From: Clostridia bacterium | GTDB lineage: Bacteria > Bacillota > Clostridia > Christensenellales > Aristaeellaceae | Length of the DNA: 54,386 nucleotides | Assembly: GCA_017501255.1 (NCBI GenBank) | Contig: JAFVXE010000043.1 | Location: 1-54,386, forward strand | Reading direction: 5' to 3' | In this document: positions 15,818-27,762 of the stretch, one piece after another | Numbering within the stretch: the first letter of the stretch is position 1 | Layout of the letters: every line of letters starts with the position of its first letter | Made by a program: the position numbers and the translations under genes | The notes under the pieces: model-generated | What the model saw: the letters and a program-made list of their open reading frames with translations, nothing else | Told to the model about the DNA's origin: nothing | Databases searched by the model: none

Positions 15818-16122
15818 ACTCTCTCCTCCTGTGGCTATTCCATTCGAGCTTGATGTGCATAAAATTATACATTCAAATCATAAAATCCTCTCATTTTGCG
15901 ACGGTGTGCAATATTTACATAGATTCCAGCAACATTCGTCAGTCAAAAGCAAATCAAGTACAAATTTCCATCTTACTATGCCAGATTTGCATGGAACCGA
16001 ACAGTATCAGCGTAGAAATGGCGCATCGTGATACGTATAATGATGATATCAATCGATGCAATATTTGGCCGCTTTTCGGCCTTATTTGTCATCTTTGTTT
16101 TTTCACGAAAGGGGATGGGCGT
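15818..16122. promoter_or_regulatory. Divergent control region between AraC gene and ABC importer
   Basis: This 305-base region has no gene. TATAAT at 16036-16041 (plus) lacks a good -35 box, as expected for an activator-dependent promoter. TATAAT at 15864-15869 (minus) could serve the AraC gene. The 10-mer TGCAATATTT occurs at 15907-15916 and again at 16057-16066 in the same orientation, a candidate AraC-family site pair. The region is more AT-rich than its surroundings. Confidence 0.5.
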
Positions 16123-17052
16123 ATGACCACCGTGAAAGCGCCGCGCAAGAAAGGGAATTGGTTTAAGCGCGACTGGCGTCTGTACCTGATGCTGCTGATC
16201 CCGGTTATCTGGTATCTGTTGTTCTGCTACAAGCCCATGGCGGGTGTCATGATCGCCTTCCAGAAATACAGCCTGGTCAAGGGTATGTGGGGCAGCAAAT
16301 TCGTCGGCTGGAAGAACTTCGAGTTCGTTATGAAGCAGCGCGATTTCCTGCCTGCACTGGTGAACACGCTGAAACTCAACATCATGGGTTTGATTGTGGG
16401 CTTCCCGGTGCCAGTCATTCTGGCCATCATGCTCAACGAAATCCAGTCCAAGGGCGTCAAGCGTGTCAGCCAGACGTTGCTGTACCTGCCCCACTTCCTC
16501 AGCTGGATCATCATCGGCGGTATGATGCTGAAGATCTTCGCTCCCACCACCGGCGTTGTGAACGCCACCCTGCTCAAATGGGGCATTATCAAGCAAAACA
16601 TCCCATTCCTGACCGATGGTCCCACATGGCAATGGACCTACACCCTCATCGGTGTGTGGCAGAACATGGGCTGGGGCACCATCCTGTATCTGAGCGCCAT
16701 TACCGGCATCAACATGGAACTGTTTGAAGCCGCCAAGATCGACGGCGCCAACAAGATGCAGCAGATCTGGCACGTAACCCTGCCGGGCATCCGTTCCACC
16801 ATCGTGGTGCTGCTGATCCTCAACATCGGTCAGATGATGAACATCAGCTTCGACCGGCCCTACATTCTGGGCAACACGCTGGTGCAGGACTACTGCGACG
16901 TGCTTTCCACCTACGTGTACCGCACCGGTATCACCAACGCCAAGTTCGACCGTGCCACCGCTATTGGTCTGTTCCAGTCCGTGGTCGGCTTCATCATGAT
17001 CACAGCTGCCAACTTTGTTACCAAGAAGCTGGGCGAAGACGGTATCTGGTAA
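16123..17052 (+). CDS. Carbohydrate ABC transporter permease (LplB/YteP type)
   Basis: A 309-aa inner-membrane protein with about six helices, first of a permease pair. The N-terminus KRDWRLYLMLLIPVIWYLLFCYKPMAGVMIAFQ is typical of LplB-like permeases. The ATPase-contacting EAA loop reads FEAAKIDGANKMQQIWHVTLPGI. ATG at 16123 follows AAGGGG by about 9 bases; an upstream in-frame extension covers the control region and is not coding. No ABC ATPase gene is present nearby. Importers of this type commonly share one MsmX-like ATPase encoded elsewhere. It pairs with the 17071 permease and the 18039 binding protein. Confidence 0.92.
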   Translation: MTTVKAPRKKGNWFKRDWRLYLMLLIPVIWYLLFCYKPMAGVMIAFQKYSLVKGMWGSKFVGWKNFEFVMKQRDFLPALVNTLKLNIMGLIVGFPVPVILAIMLNEIQSKGVKRVSQTLLYLPHFLSWIIIGGMMLKIFAPTTGVVNATLLKWGIIKQNIPFLTDGPTWQWTYTLIGVWQNMGWGTILYLSAITGINMELFEAAKIDGANKMQQIWHVTLPGIRSTIVVLLILNIGQMMNISFDRPYILGNTLVQDYCDVLSTYVYRTGITNAKFDRATAIGLFQSVVGFIMITAANFVTKKLGEDGIW

Positions 17053-17070
17053 GAAAGGAGGAGGACGCTA

Positions 17071-17979
17071 ATGACTACGGTTCCTGCCAACATTCAGTTC
17101 AACAAGCAGAAGTCCAAGTGGACGGCAGGCCAGATCATTCTGGTTGCCATCATCTTCGTGTTCGTGCTCACCTGCGTACTGCCCTTCCTGAACGTTATCG
17201 CCATCTCCTTCAGCTCCAAGTCCGCCATTTTGCGCGGCGATGTGAGCTTCTGGCCAGTGGAATTTGAAACCAAGGCCTACGAGATCCTCTTTGCGGACAA
17301 GACCATGATCGACTGCCTGTTCTACACCGTCAAGCTGACCGTGATCTACACCGCTCTGGCCATGGCGCTAACCATCCTGATGGCTTACCCCCTCACCAAG
17401 ACCCGCCTGAAGGGGCGCAAGTTCTTCATCCTGCTGGCCCTGTTCACCATGTATTTCTCCGGCGGTACCATTCCGATCTACCTGAACGTTCGCGATCTGG
17501 GTATGCTGGATACCATGTGGTCTCTGGTGATTCCCGGTCTGCTTTCCACCTACAACATGATCATCATGAAGAGCTTCTTCGCCTCCCTGCCCAACGAGCT
17601 GGAGGAAGCCGCCACCATCGACGGCGCCAACGACTTCCAGATCCTCTTCAAGGTGTATCTGCCCCTGTCTCTGGCATCCATCGCCACGCTGACCCTGTTC
17701 TATGCCGTTGGTAAGTGGAACAGCTTCGCCGATGCCAAGTACTACATCCAGACCCGTTCCCTGCAGCCCTTGCAGCTCCGTCTGTACAACATCATCAAGG
17801 GCTCCACTGCCGTTGACGTAACCGCCATTGAAGGCAACGCCAACAGCAATGCCCAGAATGTTTCCGAATCCATCGAATCCGCCACCATTATTTTTGCAAC
17901 CCTGCCCATTCTGGTGGTATACCCCTTCGTACAGCGCTACTTCGTCTCCGGTGTTACCATCGGCGCTGTGAAGGGCTGA
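17071..17979 (+). CDS. Carbohydrate ABC transporter permease (YtcP type)
   Basis: A 302-aa polytopic membrane protein, second permease of the importer. The EAA loop reads LEEAATIDGANDFQILFKVYLPLS, and the C-terminus ends in QRYFVSGVTIGAVKG, the typical last residues of YtcP/AraQ-like permeases. It starts 18 bases after the first permease, with AAAGGAGGAGG in front. It forms the heterodimeric channel with the 16123 product. Confidence 0.92.
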   Translation: MTTVPANIQFNKQKSKWTAGQIILVAIIFVFVLTCVLPFLNVIAISFSSKSAILRGDVSFWPVEFETKAYEILFADKTMIDCLFYTVKLTVIYTALAMALTILMAYPLTKTRLKGRKFFILLALFTMYFSGGTIPIYLNVRDLGMLDTMWSLVIPGLLSTYNMIIMKSFFASLPNELEEAATIDGANDFQILFKVYLPLSLASIATLTLFYAVGKWNSFADAKYYIQTRSLQPLQLRLYNIIKGSTAVDVTAIEGNANSNAQNVSESIESATIIFATLPILVVYPFVQRYFVSGVTIGAVKG

Positions 17980-18038
17980 TCTCCCCTCGTTACACAGCCG
18001 TCGGAAGGCGGCAAAATATAAAAAGGAGTTGGACCCAC

Positions 18039-19634
18039 ATGAAGAAAATGTTGTCTCTCGTGATGGCTCTGGCGCTGATCCTCAGCTGCCTGTGCCTGCC
18101 CGCCTCCGCTGAGGTGGCCTACACCCAGACCCTGCGCGTGGAAGTGTTCGATCGTTCCATCGCTGGCCTGAACATTGAAGATTGCTGGCAGCTGCACTAT
18201 GCGCAGGAAAACTTCGGCGATCCCAATGGCATCAAGATTGAGTTCGTGCCCGTTTCCCGCTGGGAAGAAGGCGACATCCTGACCACCCAGTTCTCTGGTA
18301 AGACCGCTCCCGACATCTGCGTCACCTACAATGGCGACCTGGTGAACGCTGCCATCGCTGATGACGGCGTGAAGGTTCTGGATGATCTGATTGCCGAATA
18401 CGGCCAGAACATCAAGGCTTTCCTGGGCGAGACCCTGCTGGCCTACGGTGCCCAGGATCCCGATGGCGACGGCGTGAAGAGCCAGTACACCATCCCCGCC
18501 CGCCGTATCTCCGTTGTCAACCAGGGCGCTTTCGTTCGTGCTGACTGGCTGGCTGCCCTGGGCATGGAAGAGCCCAAGACCATCGAAGATCTGGAGAAGT
18601 ATCTGTATGCTGCCAAGGAAGCCAATCTGGGCGGCGACATGACCATCCCCTTCAGCTATGCGATCTTCACCTCCAACCCCATGTTCGCTATGCGTCACTA
18701 CATCAACGCTTTCGTTGATTTCTCCCAGGTTACCGAAGAAGACTGGTTCGCTCTGAAGGACAACCCCGAGTTCCTGCCCGGCGCTCAGGAAATGTTCAAG
18801 ATGCTGAACAAGTGGTATCATGACGGCATTCTGTATGAGAACTTCGCCATCGACACCGACAGCACCATCGGCGACACCTACATGACCATGGGTAACTTCG
18901 GTTACTTCCTGCAGCAGTACGACCAGCCCTGGCGTACCGACAAGAACTACCAGTCCGAAATGGCCAAGAACGTTCCCGGCGCTGAGTGGATCCCCGTCAA
19001 CTGCTGGGCCAACAAGTACGACGGCCGCACCCTGCATGACAACTACGACGCCGCCGGTCTGACCGTGTTCATCCCCTACTGGGTGAGCGACGAGACCGCC
19101 AAGGCCGCCATCATGTACCTCGACTGGATGTGCCAGCCCGAGAACCTGTTCGCTCTGCAGAACGGTACTGAAGGCATCAACTACGAAGGTCTGAACGAGA
19201 ACGGCCTGCCCGTTGGCGCTAAGCCCACCGAGGAAGTGCCGGACGAGAACAAGCTGCATGCCGGCGACGTGGCCTTCATGTCCAACGGCTACTTCTTCGG
19301 CGACGATGAGAAGAACGCTGCTTACGTGGCTATGTCCTTCCCCGGCTACGAAGAGAACGTTGCCAAGTCCGTGCTGTACGCTGGTTCCGATGCTTGGACC
19401 CAGATCAGCTTCACCGTGCCGATCGAGGCTGCTACCGACTACTCCGCCACCGTCATCACCAAGCAGAACGAGCTGATCGCTCAGGTTATCGCCTGCGATC
19501 CCGCTGACTTTGACGCTGTGTGGGCCGAGTACACCCAGGCTATCCTGGATGCCGGCGCTGAAGAAGTCATCGCCGCCTATCGTCAGGCTTACCTGGATGG
19601 CAACTACCGCGGCACCTTCCCCGGCACCAAGTAA
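18039..19634 (+). CDS. ABC transporter extracellular solute-binding protein
   Basis: A 531-aa exported protein, the substrate receptor of the importer. The signal peptide is KKMLSLVMALALILSCLCLPASAE. A weak lipobox (ILSC) is possible, but cleavage after ASA also fits. The mature protein has the family 1 binding-protein layout, with FSGKTAPDICVTYNGDLV near the first hinge, a MDLN-like repeat of helices and a long size typical of LplA/LipO-like proteins. The gene is dominated by GGC, CTG, AAG, ATC, TCC and GAC codons, which suggests high expression. A strong terminator follows. Substrate is unknown. The accompanying oxidoreductases suggest a sugar, polyol or glycoside. Confidence 0.92.
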   Translation: MKKMLSLVMALALILSCLCLPASAEVAYTQTLRVEVFDRSIAGLNIEDCWQLHYAQENFGDPNGIKIEFVPVSRWEEGDILTTQFSGKTAPDICVTYNGDLVNAAIADDGVKVLDDLIAEYGQNIKAFLGETLLAYGAQDPDGDGVKSQYTIPARRISVVNQGAFVRADWLAALGMEEPKTIEDLEKYLYAAKEANLGGDMTIPFSYAIFTSNPMFAMRHYINAFVDFSQVTEEDWFALKDNPEFLPGAQEMFKMLNKWYHDGILYENFAIDTDSTIGDTYMTMGNFGYFLQQYDQPWRTDKNYQSEMAKNVPGAEWIPVNCWANKYDGRTLHDNYDAAGLTVFIPYWVSDETAKAAIMYLDWMCQPENLFALQNGTEGINYEGLNENGLPVGAKPTEEVPDENKLHAGDVAFMSNGYFFGDDEKNAAYVAMSFPGYEENVAKSVLYAGSDAWTQISFTVPIEAATDYSATVITKQNELIAQVIACDPADFDAVWAEYTQAILDAGAEEVIAAYRQAYLDGNYRGTFPGTK

Positions 19635-19649
19635 TTTGCGATCCCATAT

Positions 19650-19680
19650 GGGGGCTGCCTCATGGCAGCCCCCATTTTTT
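19650..19680 (+). terminator. Strong terminator after the binding-protein gene
   Basis: GGGGGCTGCC (19650-19659) pairs with GGCAGCCCCC (19664-19673) across a TCAT loop, followed by ATTTTTT. Read-through would give lower expression of the downstream oxidoreductase and 670-aa protein. Confidence 0.9.
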
Positions 19681-19770
19681 CACCACCTCATTGGTTTGTT
19701 TGCGGGTTTTGCGGATCATTCCAGAAAGCGCACACAAGCAAATGATGCTTCATCAATGGAGGAATCCACC

Positions 19771-20940
19771 ATGAACAAGCTGAAAATCGGCGTGATTGGT
19801 CTGGGCAATATGGGCTCGGAGCATTGCAGGCTTTTGCGCAGCCATCAAGCGCAGGAAGTGGAGCTGGCCTGCGTGGCTGACCTGCGAAAGTCCCGCCGGG
19901 AATGGGCACGGGAAACCCTGCCCGAATCCGTCCATGTATATGAAGACGGCCTAAGCCTGATTGCTGCCAAAACCTGCGATGCGGTCATCGTGGCCGTTCC
20001 TCACTACCAGCACCCGGAGCTGACCATTACCGCCCTGGATGCCGGGCTTCATGTGCTGTGCGAAAAGCCCGTGGCAGTGTACACGGCGCAGGTGCAGCCC
20101 GTGCTGGAAGCAGCGGAGAGAAGCGGCAAAACCTTCGCCCTCATGTTCAATCAGCGCACCAACTGCCTCTACCGCCGCCTGAAGGAGATCATTGATTCCG
20201 GCGAAATGGGCCCCATCAAGCGCATGAGCTGGACTATTACCGACTGGTATCGCAGCCAGGCGTATTACGATTCCGGCTCCTGGCGGGCCACTTGGGCGGG
20301 CGAGGGCGGCGGTGTGCTGCTGAACCAGTGCCCCCACCAGCTGGATCTGCTGCAATGGCTGTTCGGGATGCCCTCCACGGTGCGTGCCTTCTGCCATGAG
20401 GGCAAGTGGCACGATATTGAGGTGGAGGACGATGTGACCGCTTATCTGACCTTTCCGGGTGGCTACACCGGCGTATTCATTGCCTCCACCGGCGACCTGC
20501 CCGGTACCAACCGGCTGGAGGTTTCCTTCGACCGGGGCAAGATCGTCTGCGAAAATGGACAGCTGACCCGCTGGCTGCTGCCCGGCAGCGAAGAAGCGGA
20601 TTTCCGCACCGGCAAGGATGCCTATCCTCATCCGGAGCTGACCCCGGAAGTGCTGGAAACCGACGGGGAGAACCCCCAGCATATCGGTGTTATCAACGCT
20701 TTTGCAGCCCATATTCTCCACGGTACCCCATTGGTTGCAGAGGGTGCTGAGGGCGTCAACGCCCTGATGCTGTCCAATGCCATGCACCTGTCCTCCTGGC
20801 TGGGCTATCCTGTTACCACCCCCATTGATGAAGAACTGTTCGCCAGTATGCTGGCTGTGCGCGCCAAGCAGTCCCGGCACAAGGATACCCATGATGTGAC
20901 CTTCATCACCGACCACAGCGCCACCGGACGGGCGCTGTAA
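19771..20940 (+). CDS. Gfo/Idh/MocA family oxidoreductase
   Basis: A 389-aa cytoplasmic NAD(P)-dependent dehydrogenase, third family member in the locus. The Rossmann motif is IGVIGLGNMGSEHCRLL and the catalytic lysine lies in HVLCEKPVAVY. The active-site region reads GGGVLLNQCPHQLDLLQWLFG. ATG at 19771 has GGAGG about 8 bases upstream. The gene follows the importer and precedes the 670-aa protein by 45 bases. It is more canonical than the paralogue at 12555. Confidence 0.9.
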   Translation: MNKLKIGVIGLGNMGSEHCRLLRSHQAQEVELACVADLRKSRREWARETLPESVHVYEDGLSLIAAKTCDAVIVAVPHYQHPELTITALDAGLHVLCEKPVAVYTAQVQPVLEAAERSGKTFALMFNQRTNCLYRRLKEIIDSGEMGPIKRMSWTITDWYRSQAYYDSGSWRATWAGEGGGVLLNQCPHQLDLLQWLFGMPSTVRAFCHEGKWHDIEVEDDVTAYLTFPGGYTGVFIASTGDLPGTNRLEVSFDRGKIVCENGQLTRWLLPGSEEADFRTGKDAYPHPELTPEVLETDGENPQHIGVINAFAAHILHGTPLVAEGAEGVNALMLSNAMHLSSWLGYPVTTPIDEELFASMLAVRAKQSRHKDTHDVTFITDHSATGRAL

Positions 20941-20985
20941 AACCGTTACACCATCTGCAAACAGTTGAAGCAAAGGAGAATTGCC

Positions 20986-22998
20986 ATGACTTCCCTCCGC
21001 TTTACCGCCCGCCCTCTGGGTCAGGCCGAAGAGTATCTGCCGCTGGACACGCAATCCATCACCGCAACGGTGGTCACCATCGGCGGCGATGGTTCCCCGG
21101 ATCATCCCTGGGAGCAGAGAATCACCCTGCACAATCTGAACAGCCAGCCCTGGCAGGGCGTCATCCGGATTTCTCTGCCGCTGAATGTGCCGGATCCCCG
21201 CTATCATCAGTCGGAAAACCCGGAGCTGCCTCGCTACTTCCTGCCGGGCTTCCTCTATGGCACCAACCGGGGCGAAGCACCCCTGTTCACCGACAGCCAG
21301 ACGCCCCGCCTGCGCATGGAAGAGGAATTTCCCGCCTTCCGCTGGTGGATGACCCGCAGCGACCGGCTCAGTCATCCGGTGGCCTTTGGGTACTACGACT
21401 TCTGTATGCAGGGCCTTTGCGGCTCGCCCTACCTGATCCGCACTCCCGAGGGCCGCAAGCAATGGCAGCCGGGCCTTCATGGCGAGTTTGACCAGTTTAC
21501 CGGGTTCGGCTGCTCGCTGGATCCCATGGAGATCAGCTACACGCTGGGCTATGAAAACGCCCCCTGGTTCTTTTTGGACTCCCACAAGTACACTCCCCGG
21601 GCTGCACTGGGGGACAACTGCCTGACCTTGGCAGCGGACGAAAGCCTGACCATCACTCTGTACCAGTTCAACTTGCCCGCAGAGACCGAACGGGCGCTGC
21701 AACCGGCCCTGATAAAGGTGTACGATCTGTTCCATGAGCTGCCCCGCCGCAGAACCCCCTTGCGCCAGACCGCCAGCGAGATGGTCACCGCCATTGCCCG
21801 GGATGCGTGGCTGCCCCACAAGCATTCCTATGCCTGTTTTGTGTTTGACAAAGGCGATCATTTTGAGTACCGGGAGCTGCCCTCCATTTCCTGGACCAAT
21901 GGCCTGTCCACCGCCACACCCATGCTCCAGTGCGCTCACCGGCTGGGGCGGGAGGATGTGCGCAAACAAGCGCTGGAGTGCATCGATCACATCGTTTCCT
22001 GTTCCTTGAATCCGGACAGCGGCCTGCCCTTTATGTGCGAAAAAGAGGGCGGACGCTGGGACAACCATGGCTGGTGGAGCCACAAACAGCCGGTACCGGG
22101 TCATGCGGCCTATCTGGTGGGCCAGTCCTGCTACCTGATTCTCAAGGCTTACCAGCTGGAAAAGGAGCACGGCGTGGAACACGCTGACTGGCTGGCCTTT
22201 GTGAAAGGCGTGCTCACCATTACCCAGATGAGCCGCAACAGCGACGGGGAATATCCCTACATTCTCTCCGAGCGCACCGGCGCAGGGCTCAGCTACGATT
22301 CCTTCTCCGGCTGCTGGCTGCTGGCTGCCGCTGCCAAGTATGCCCGCATTACCGGCGATGACCAGTGGGTATCGGATCTGATGCAAAGTATGTATTACTA
22401 CTACGACACCTTCGTCGTTCGTCAGGAATGCTACGGCGGCCCTCTGGACATTGACAAGCAGATCGACTCGGAAGGCATTCTGTCCTTCATCCGGGCTGCC
22501 CACGACCTGCACGCCGTCACCGGCTACCCAGCCCTGCTGACGATGCTGCGGGATGCGCTCCATTATGAATACACCTTCAAATTCTGCTACAACACCCCCA
22601 TTCAGGTGCCTCCGCTGAGCAAGGTGGGCTGGTCCAGCTGCGGCGGCAGCATCACCTCCGTCACCAACCCCCACATCCATCCCATGTCCTCCTCTGTGTG
22701 CGATGAGATGTACTACTACCTCTCCCAGCAGGAGGATACCTACATCCGCAGCCGTCTGCAGGATACCCTGCTGTGGAGCTGCCAGTGTCACAACAGCTTC
22801 GACCGGGAACTGGATTACGGTCTCACCGGCTGGATGAGCGAGCGCTACTGCCATTCTCAGGGTTTGCTCACCGAAACCTACCCGGACGGTTCCCCCGCCA
22901 GCACCTGGTTCGCCCTGATGCCCTGGGCCTGCGGTTCCATTCTGGAAGGGTTGGCCGGTACGGCATGGGATACGTTTGGGGCAATGGATGAAAAGTAA
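20986..22998 (+). CDS. Large cytoplasmic protein, possible (alpha/alpha)-barrel carbohydrate enzyme, family unknown
   Basis: A 670-aa protein without signal peptide or membrane helices. I do not recognise a named family. Residues 1-235 look beta-rich (for example QSITATVVTIGGDGSPDHPWEQRITLHNLNSQPWQG cut into strands), as in a beta-sandwich domain. From about 255 the sequence is helical with repeated aromatic-Gly turns: SWTNGLSTATPMLQ, GHAAYLVGQSCYLILKAYQ, YDSFSGCWLLAAAAKYA. That pattern resembles the (alpha/alpha) barrels of glycoside hydrolases and lyases. A beta-sandwich plus helical barrel is common in such enzymes. AAAGGAG lies 8 bases before ATG 20986. Position after an importer and an oxidoreductase suggests intracellular processing of the imported glycan. 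Confidence 0.6.
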   Translation: MTSLRFTARPLGQAEEYLPLDTQSITATVVTIGGDGSPDHPWEQRITLHNLNSQPWQGVIRISLPLNVPDPRYHQSENPELPRYFLPGFLYGTNRGEAPLFTDSQTPRLRMEEEFPAFRWWMTRSDRLSHPVAFGYYDFCMQGLCGSPYLIRTPEGRKQWQPGLHGEFDQFTGFGCSLDPMEISYTLGYENAPWFFLDSHKYTPRAALGDNCLTLAADESLTITLYQFNLPAETERALQPALIKVYDLFHELPRRRTPLRQTASEMVTAIARDAWLPHKHSYACFVFDKGDHFEYRELPSISWTNGLSTATPMLQCAHRLGREDVRKQALECIDHIVSCSLNPDSGLPFMCEKEGGRWDNHGWWSHKQPVPGHAAYLVGQSCYLILKAYQLEKEHGVEHADWLAFVKGVLTITQMSRNSDGEYPYILSERTGAGLSYDSFSGCWLLAAAAKYARITGDDQWVSDLMQSMYYYYDTFVVRQECYGGPLDIDKQIDSEGILSFIRAAHDLHAVTGYPALLTMLRDALHYEYTFKFCYNTPIQVPPLSKVGWSSCGGSITSVTNPHIHPMSSSVCDEMYYYLSQQEDTYIRSRLQDTLLWSCQCHNSFDRELDYGLTGWMSERYCHSQGLLTETYPDGSPASTWFALMPWACGSILEGLAGTAWDTFGAMDEK

Positions 22999-23033
22999 GC
23001 GTTGTGATGTGAAACAATAGGAAAACGTGAAAG

Positions 23034-23075
23034 AGCCCCCGGCGCATTCCTTTGGGTGGGAATGCGCCGGGGGCT
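23034..23075. terminator. Strong hairpin terminator between convergent genes
   Basis: A 17-bp stem: AGCCCCCGGCGCATTCC (23034-23050) against GGAATGCGCCGGGGGCT (23059-23075). It lies between the 670-aa protein gene and the serine hydrolase. Confidence 0.8.
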
Positions 23076-23082
23076 TGTCTGT

Positions 23083-25611
<2,529 letters not shown>

Positions 25612-25624
25612 GCCTGCATATGCA

Positions 25625-25673
25625 AGCCACCCATGGTAACTGCGAAAAAGCAGCTGCTATGGGTGGCTTTTTG
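25625..25673 (+). terminator. Terminator of the GH51 gene
   Basis: AGCCACCCAT (25625-25634) pairs with ATGGGTGGCT (25659-25668), followed by a T run. It may also serve the convergent acetyltransferase. Confidence 0.8.
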
Positions 25674-25676
25674 TGG

Positions 25677-26237
25677 TTATTTGCAAATATGGTTTTCCTG
25701 CTGGCAAATGTAAAACCGATACGACCCGCCGCATTTTGCCATATCCAATTGGCGGGTTTCCGTGTATACCATGCCGCATTTTTCCAAAACTCGCCCACTG
25801 GCAGGGTTAAGCACATGATGGCGGGAGTGAATGCGCAAAAGCCTAAGTTCGTCAAAGGCGAAGTCCAACACCCGCTGAACCGCCTCGGTGGTAAGCCCTT
25901 GATTCCAAAAGGCACGTCCCAGCAGATAATGAACGGATGCGCTGCGGGCGTCATCCTCCAACTCATCCAGAAAAACAGCGCCGATGGGCTGCCCGGTTTC
26001 CTTGAGTACAATCGCCCAATGATAGGTATCTGGCTGGGCATAGGCCGCAGTCCACTGTGCCAGCACCGCTTCGGTCACATGGAGATCACTGTGCGCCTCC
26101 CATGACCAGAAGCGGCTCACTTGCGGGTCAGAAGCCCAGTTGGCATAGATGAACGGGGCATCATCCGGCCGGAATTGCCTGAGCAGAAGCCGTGGCGTTT
26201 CCAGAGGCCGGGTTCCCAGATGATGAATGTGACTCAT
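25677..26237 (-). CDS. GNAT acetyltransferase, RimJ/RimL type
   Basis: A 186-aa cytoplasmic N-acetyltransferase of the ribosomal-protein-acetylase-like group, starting with the typical LETPRLLLRQFRPDDAPFIYANWASDPQVSRFWSW. The acetyl-CoA loop is in AFWNQGLTTEAVQRVLDFAF, and the late segment NPASGRVLEKCGM is also characteristic. Substrate unknown: candidates are protein N-termini or small amines. It is convergent with the GH51 gene and separated from queA by a repeat-rich 150-base gap. Confidence 0.85.
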   Translation of the reverse strand: MSHIHHLGTRPLETPRLLLRQFRPDDAPFIYANWASDPQVSRFWSWEAHSDLHVTEAVLAQWTAAYAQPDTYHWAIVLKETGQPIGAVFLDELEDDARSASVHYLLGRAFWNQGLTTEAVQRVLDFAFDELRLLRIHSRHHVLNPASGRVLEKCGMVYTETRQLDMAKCGGSYRFYICQQENHICK

Positions 26238-26282
26238 AAACGCTTCCCCAATGGATAAGTTTCGGTTCCTGCATCATACCTT

Positions 26283-26388
26283 GAAAGCAATTTTGCGCCC
26301 ATCAAATGGGCGCAAAGCCGGAATTCCAAAGGGATGAAATCCCTTTGGCAGGGGGTGCAGGGGGACAGCGTCCCCCTGCACTCGCTCT
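26283..26388. repeat. Composite palindromic repeat, copy B
   Basis: Minus-strand order: GGGGGAC-GCT-GTCCCCC hairpin, a TGCACCCCCTGCC spacer, AAAGGGAT/ATCCCTTT hairpin, GGAATTCC, then TTTGCGCCCAT/ATGGGCGCAAA. It sits directly after the queA stop codon and has the same layout as the repeats at 12455 and 33035. Confidence 0.65.
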
Positions 26389-26389
26389 T

Positions 26390-27424
26390 TTACAAAATCA
26401 GCATGGCATCGCCGAAGGAGAAGAAACGGTACTTCTCTTCCACAGCGATGTTGTACACCCGCAGGGCTTCCTCCCGGCCCATCAACGCAGAAATCAGCAT
26501 GAGCAAAGTGCTCTGGGGCAGGTGGAAATTGGTGATGAGGGCATCGGTGGCACGAAAGCGGTAGCCGGGGGTGATGAAGATGCCGGTATCGCCGCTCTGG
26601 GCCTGAACGATATTGTCCTCGGTGGAGGCGCTTTCCAATGTGCGAACGCTGGTAGTGCCTACGCAGATGCAGCGGCCGCCGGCTGCCCGGACGGCATTGA
26701 TGCGGTCGGCGGCTTCGGGGGTCACCTCAAAATGCTCCACGTGCATATGGTGGTTGGAGAGATCCTCCTCCTTCACAGGACGGAAGGTGCCAAGGCCCAC
26801 ATGAAGCAGCACCGGCTGAATGGGCACGCCCATGTCGGCAATCTGCTGCATCAATTCCGGGGTGAAGTGCAGACCGGCGGTGGGGGCGGCGGCGCTGCCC
26901 TCCTGCTTGGCGTAGACGGTCTGATAGCGTCCCTTGTTTTCCAGCTTTTCGTGGATGTAGGGAGGCAGAGGCATCTGGCCCAGCTGATCCAGCAGTTCCT
27001 CGAAAACGCCCTGATAATGAAAGCGCACCCGCCGTCCGCCATCATCGGTGGAATCGATGATCTCCGCACGGAGCAGCCCGCCGCCGAAAGAGCAGGTGGC
27101 GCCGGGTTTCAGCCTGCGCCCGGGGCGTACAAGAGTTTCCCATACATCCTTTTCCAGCCGCTTGAGCAGCAAAAGCTCCACCGGCACGCCGGTGCCGTCC
27201 TTCTCGCCCAAAAGCCGGGCGGGGATTACCTTGGTCTCGTTCACCACCAGAATATCCTTGGGGGTGAGGAACCTGGGCAGATCGTAGAAATGCAGATGCT
27301 GAATGCTCTGGTCAGCCCGATTGTACACCAACAGGCGGCTGTGATCCCGAGGTTCCATGGGGGTCTGGGCAATGCGTTCCTCGGGCAGGTTGTAATCAAA
27401 ATCGGAAGTTTTCAGGGTATTCAA
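26390..27424 (-). CDS. queA: S-adenosylmethionine:tRNA ribosyltransferase-isomerase
   Basis: A 344-aa cytoplasmic enzyme of queuosine biosynthesis. It transfers and isomerises the ribose of S-adenosylmethionine onto preQ1 at tRNA position 34. Family signatures are [19 protein letters not shown] at the start, [14 protein letters not shown] [38 protein letters not shown] and the ending [22 protein letters not shown]. The start is a TTG at 27424-27422, 8 bases after AAAGGAG, overlapping the stop of the TfoX-like gene. Translational coupling with that gene is likely. It is the only queuosine gene in the window. Confidence 0.95.
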   Translation of the reverse strand: MNTLKTSDFDYNLPEERIAQTPMEPRDHSRLLVYNRADQSIQHLHFYDLPRFLTPKDILVVNETKVIPARLLGEKDGTGVPVELLLLKRLEKDVWETLVRPGRRLKPGATCSFGGGLLRAEIIDSTDDGGRRVRFHYQGVFEELLDQLGQMPLPPYIHEKLENKGRYQTVYAKQEGSAAAPTAGLHFTPELMQQIADMGVPIQPVLLHVGLGTFRPVKEEDLSNHHMHVEHFEVTPEAADRINAVRAAGGRCICVGTTSVRTLESASTEDNIVQAQSGDTGIFITPGYRFRATDALITNFHLPQSTLLMLISALMGREEALRVYNIAVEEKYRFFSFGDAMLIL

Positions 27425-27750
27425 GGGCGTTTCTCCTTTGGTTTCTTGGGTTTTGGGGGCGGCAGCTGGGGCAGCATAGCTTCCACCATGGCGCAGAAGG
27501 CCTCGCTGTTATCCAGCAGGGTGCATTCCAGCATGGGCTTGCCGCCGGGGTAGGGCGGCAGTTCCTCTGCATCGGGCATGGCGACCCGGGCGGCGGGCAC
27601 GTTTTTGATGAGCATCCCCGCCTCGTAAATGCCGCCGAAAATGCGATCCTGACAGAAGAATACATACCCGCCCATCATGGCGCGGCTGCGCACACCGGGC
27701 AGGGTGCGCAGCTGGTCATGCACATAGGCGGCAAGGTCTTTGGCAGACAT
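27421..27750 (-). CDS. TfoX/Sxy N-terminal domain protein
   Basis: A 109-aa cytoplasmic protein matching the TfoX N-terminal domain: [31 protein letters not shown] corresponds to the family's R-x-M-F/M-G-G-x-G core with the following beta strands. The C-terminus is a Pro/Lys-rich tail ([13 protein letters not shown]). Full-length Sxy proteins help CRP induce competence genes in Proteobacteria. The short stand-alone domain in Firmicutes has no proven role. Its TGA overlaps the queA TTG start. Confidence 0.8.
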   Translation of the reverse strand: MSAKDLAAYVHDQLRTLPGVRSRAMMGGYVFFCQDRIFGGIYEAGMLIKNVPAARVAMPDAEELPPYPGGKPMLECTLLDNSEAFCAMVEAMLPQLPPPKPKKPKEKRP

Positions 27751-27762
27751 CTTTTTGGCTCC

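Noticed and set aside
19951..22854. 967-aa antisense open frame
   Set aside because: It is the shadow of the Gfo/Idh/MocA gene and the 670-aa protein gene. No start signal, composition rich in Gly/His/Val as expected from reverse-complemented high-GC codons, no known domain.
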